DNA of 13,182 bases from contig CAZSTX010000050.1 in the NCBI GenBank assembly GCA_964610025.1, forward strand, positions 1-13,182, given 5' to 3'. This stretch comes from UBA5266 sp964610025 (GTDB taxonomy: Bacteria; Bacteroidota; Bacteroidia; Bacteroidales; WCHB1-69). The notes beneath the pieces are model-generated. The model was given only the letters and a program-made list of their open reading frames with translations. It was not told the DNA's origin and did no database searches. The position numbers and the translations under genes are program-made. Below, piece by piece: positions 13,065 through 13,182 of the stretch. The first letter of the stretch is position 1. Each line of letters starts with the position of its first letter.

Positions 13065-13182
13065 TCAATTTTTATCAAATGATTTAGCAAAATACACCTT
13101 TTGAGTGCCTGTAACAGAAATTATTGCCCCTCTATTCATTTCTTGTATTATCCAACGATAAAACTTACAATCATTTCTCGTT
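13065..13182 (-). CDS. 3' end of an unidentified gene, cut by the window edge
   Basis: One frame is open from the right edge to a TGA at 13065-13067 and gives 38 residues ending NRGAIISVTGTQKVYFAKSF and DKN. It is followed by an AT-rich non-coding stretch, as expected at a gene end. I do not recognise the family. The composition (aromatic and basic residues, no low complexity) looks like real protein, but no start or motif is visible. Confidence 0.45.
   Translation of the reverse strand, partial: TRNDCKFYRWIIQEMNRGAIISVTGTQKVYFAKSFDKN

Overview
This AT-rich window most likely comes from a member of the Bacteroidota, perhaps Bacteroidales. The evidence is a FISUMP-domain lipoprotein with a DUF5018-like N-terminal domain, promoter boxes of the TAnnTTTG type, GC-rich inverted repeats carrying a DUF559 gene, and scattered short AT-rich repeats. 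Nearly all genes lie on the minus strand, so biological order runs from high to low coordinates.

Right part (13182 to about 10912). The 3' end of an unidentified gene enters at the right edge. After a non-coding stretch comes a FISUMP lipoprotein (11691-12620). Downstream of it are remnants: a fragment resembling the C-terminus of a reverse transcriptase (about 11303-11431, minus), a fragment resembling the C-terminus of an ISL3-type transposase (11419-11637, plus) and a truncated small ORF (11128-11214, minus). A lectin-fold FISUMP protein followed by a reverse transcriptase on the same strand suggests a decayed diversity-generating retroelement, but no template repeat is seen. Two direct copies of an exact 43-bp sequence (11011-11053 and 12941-12983) bracket this block.

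Middle (10911-7759). A complete 1050-residue UvrD/RecB-type helicase-nuclease resembling AddA, with no AddB-like partner in the window.

Left part (7526-1). A compact type I restriction-modification and defence locus: hsdM, a four-helix-bundle gene, a YhcG/DUF1016 PD-(D/E)XK nuclease, a RhuM gene and hsdS. hsdR is not in the window. The locus has been entered repeatedly by small elements: a 21-bp tandem repeat expansion inside hsdM, a 24-bp perfect palindrome inside the yhcG-like gene, inverted AT-rich repeats around the four-helix-bundle gene, and a DUF559 nuclease mini-element flanked by GC-rich inverted repeats fused in frame into hsdS.

The main observation is at the left end. A DUF262/DUF1524 (GmrSD-like) gene has the architecture of an integron gene cassette and appears to have inserted into the second target-recognition domain of hsdS. 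The broken hsdS reading resumes at positions 54-1. The cassette would begin with TTATGGGC directly after a G of hsdS; its stop codon is followed two bases later by GCCCATAAC and a long imperfect hairpin typical of attC sites. If correct, a modification-dependent type restriction gene has replaced the second half of a type I specificity subunit by cassette insertion at a non-integron site. No integrase is visible here, so the mechanism is inferred.
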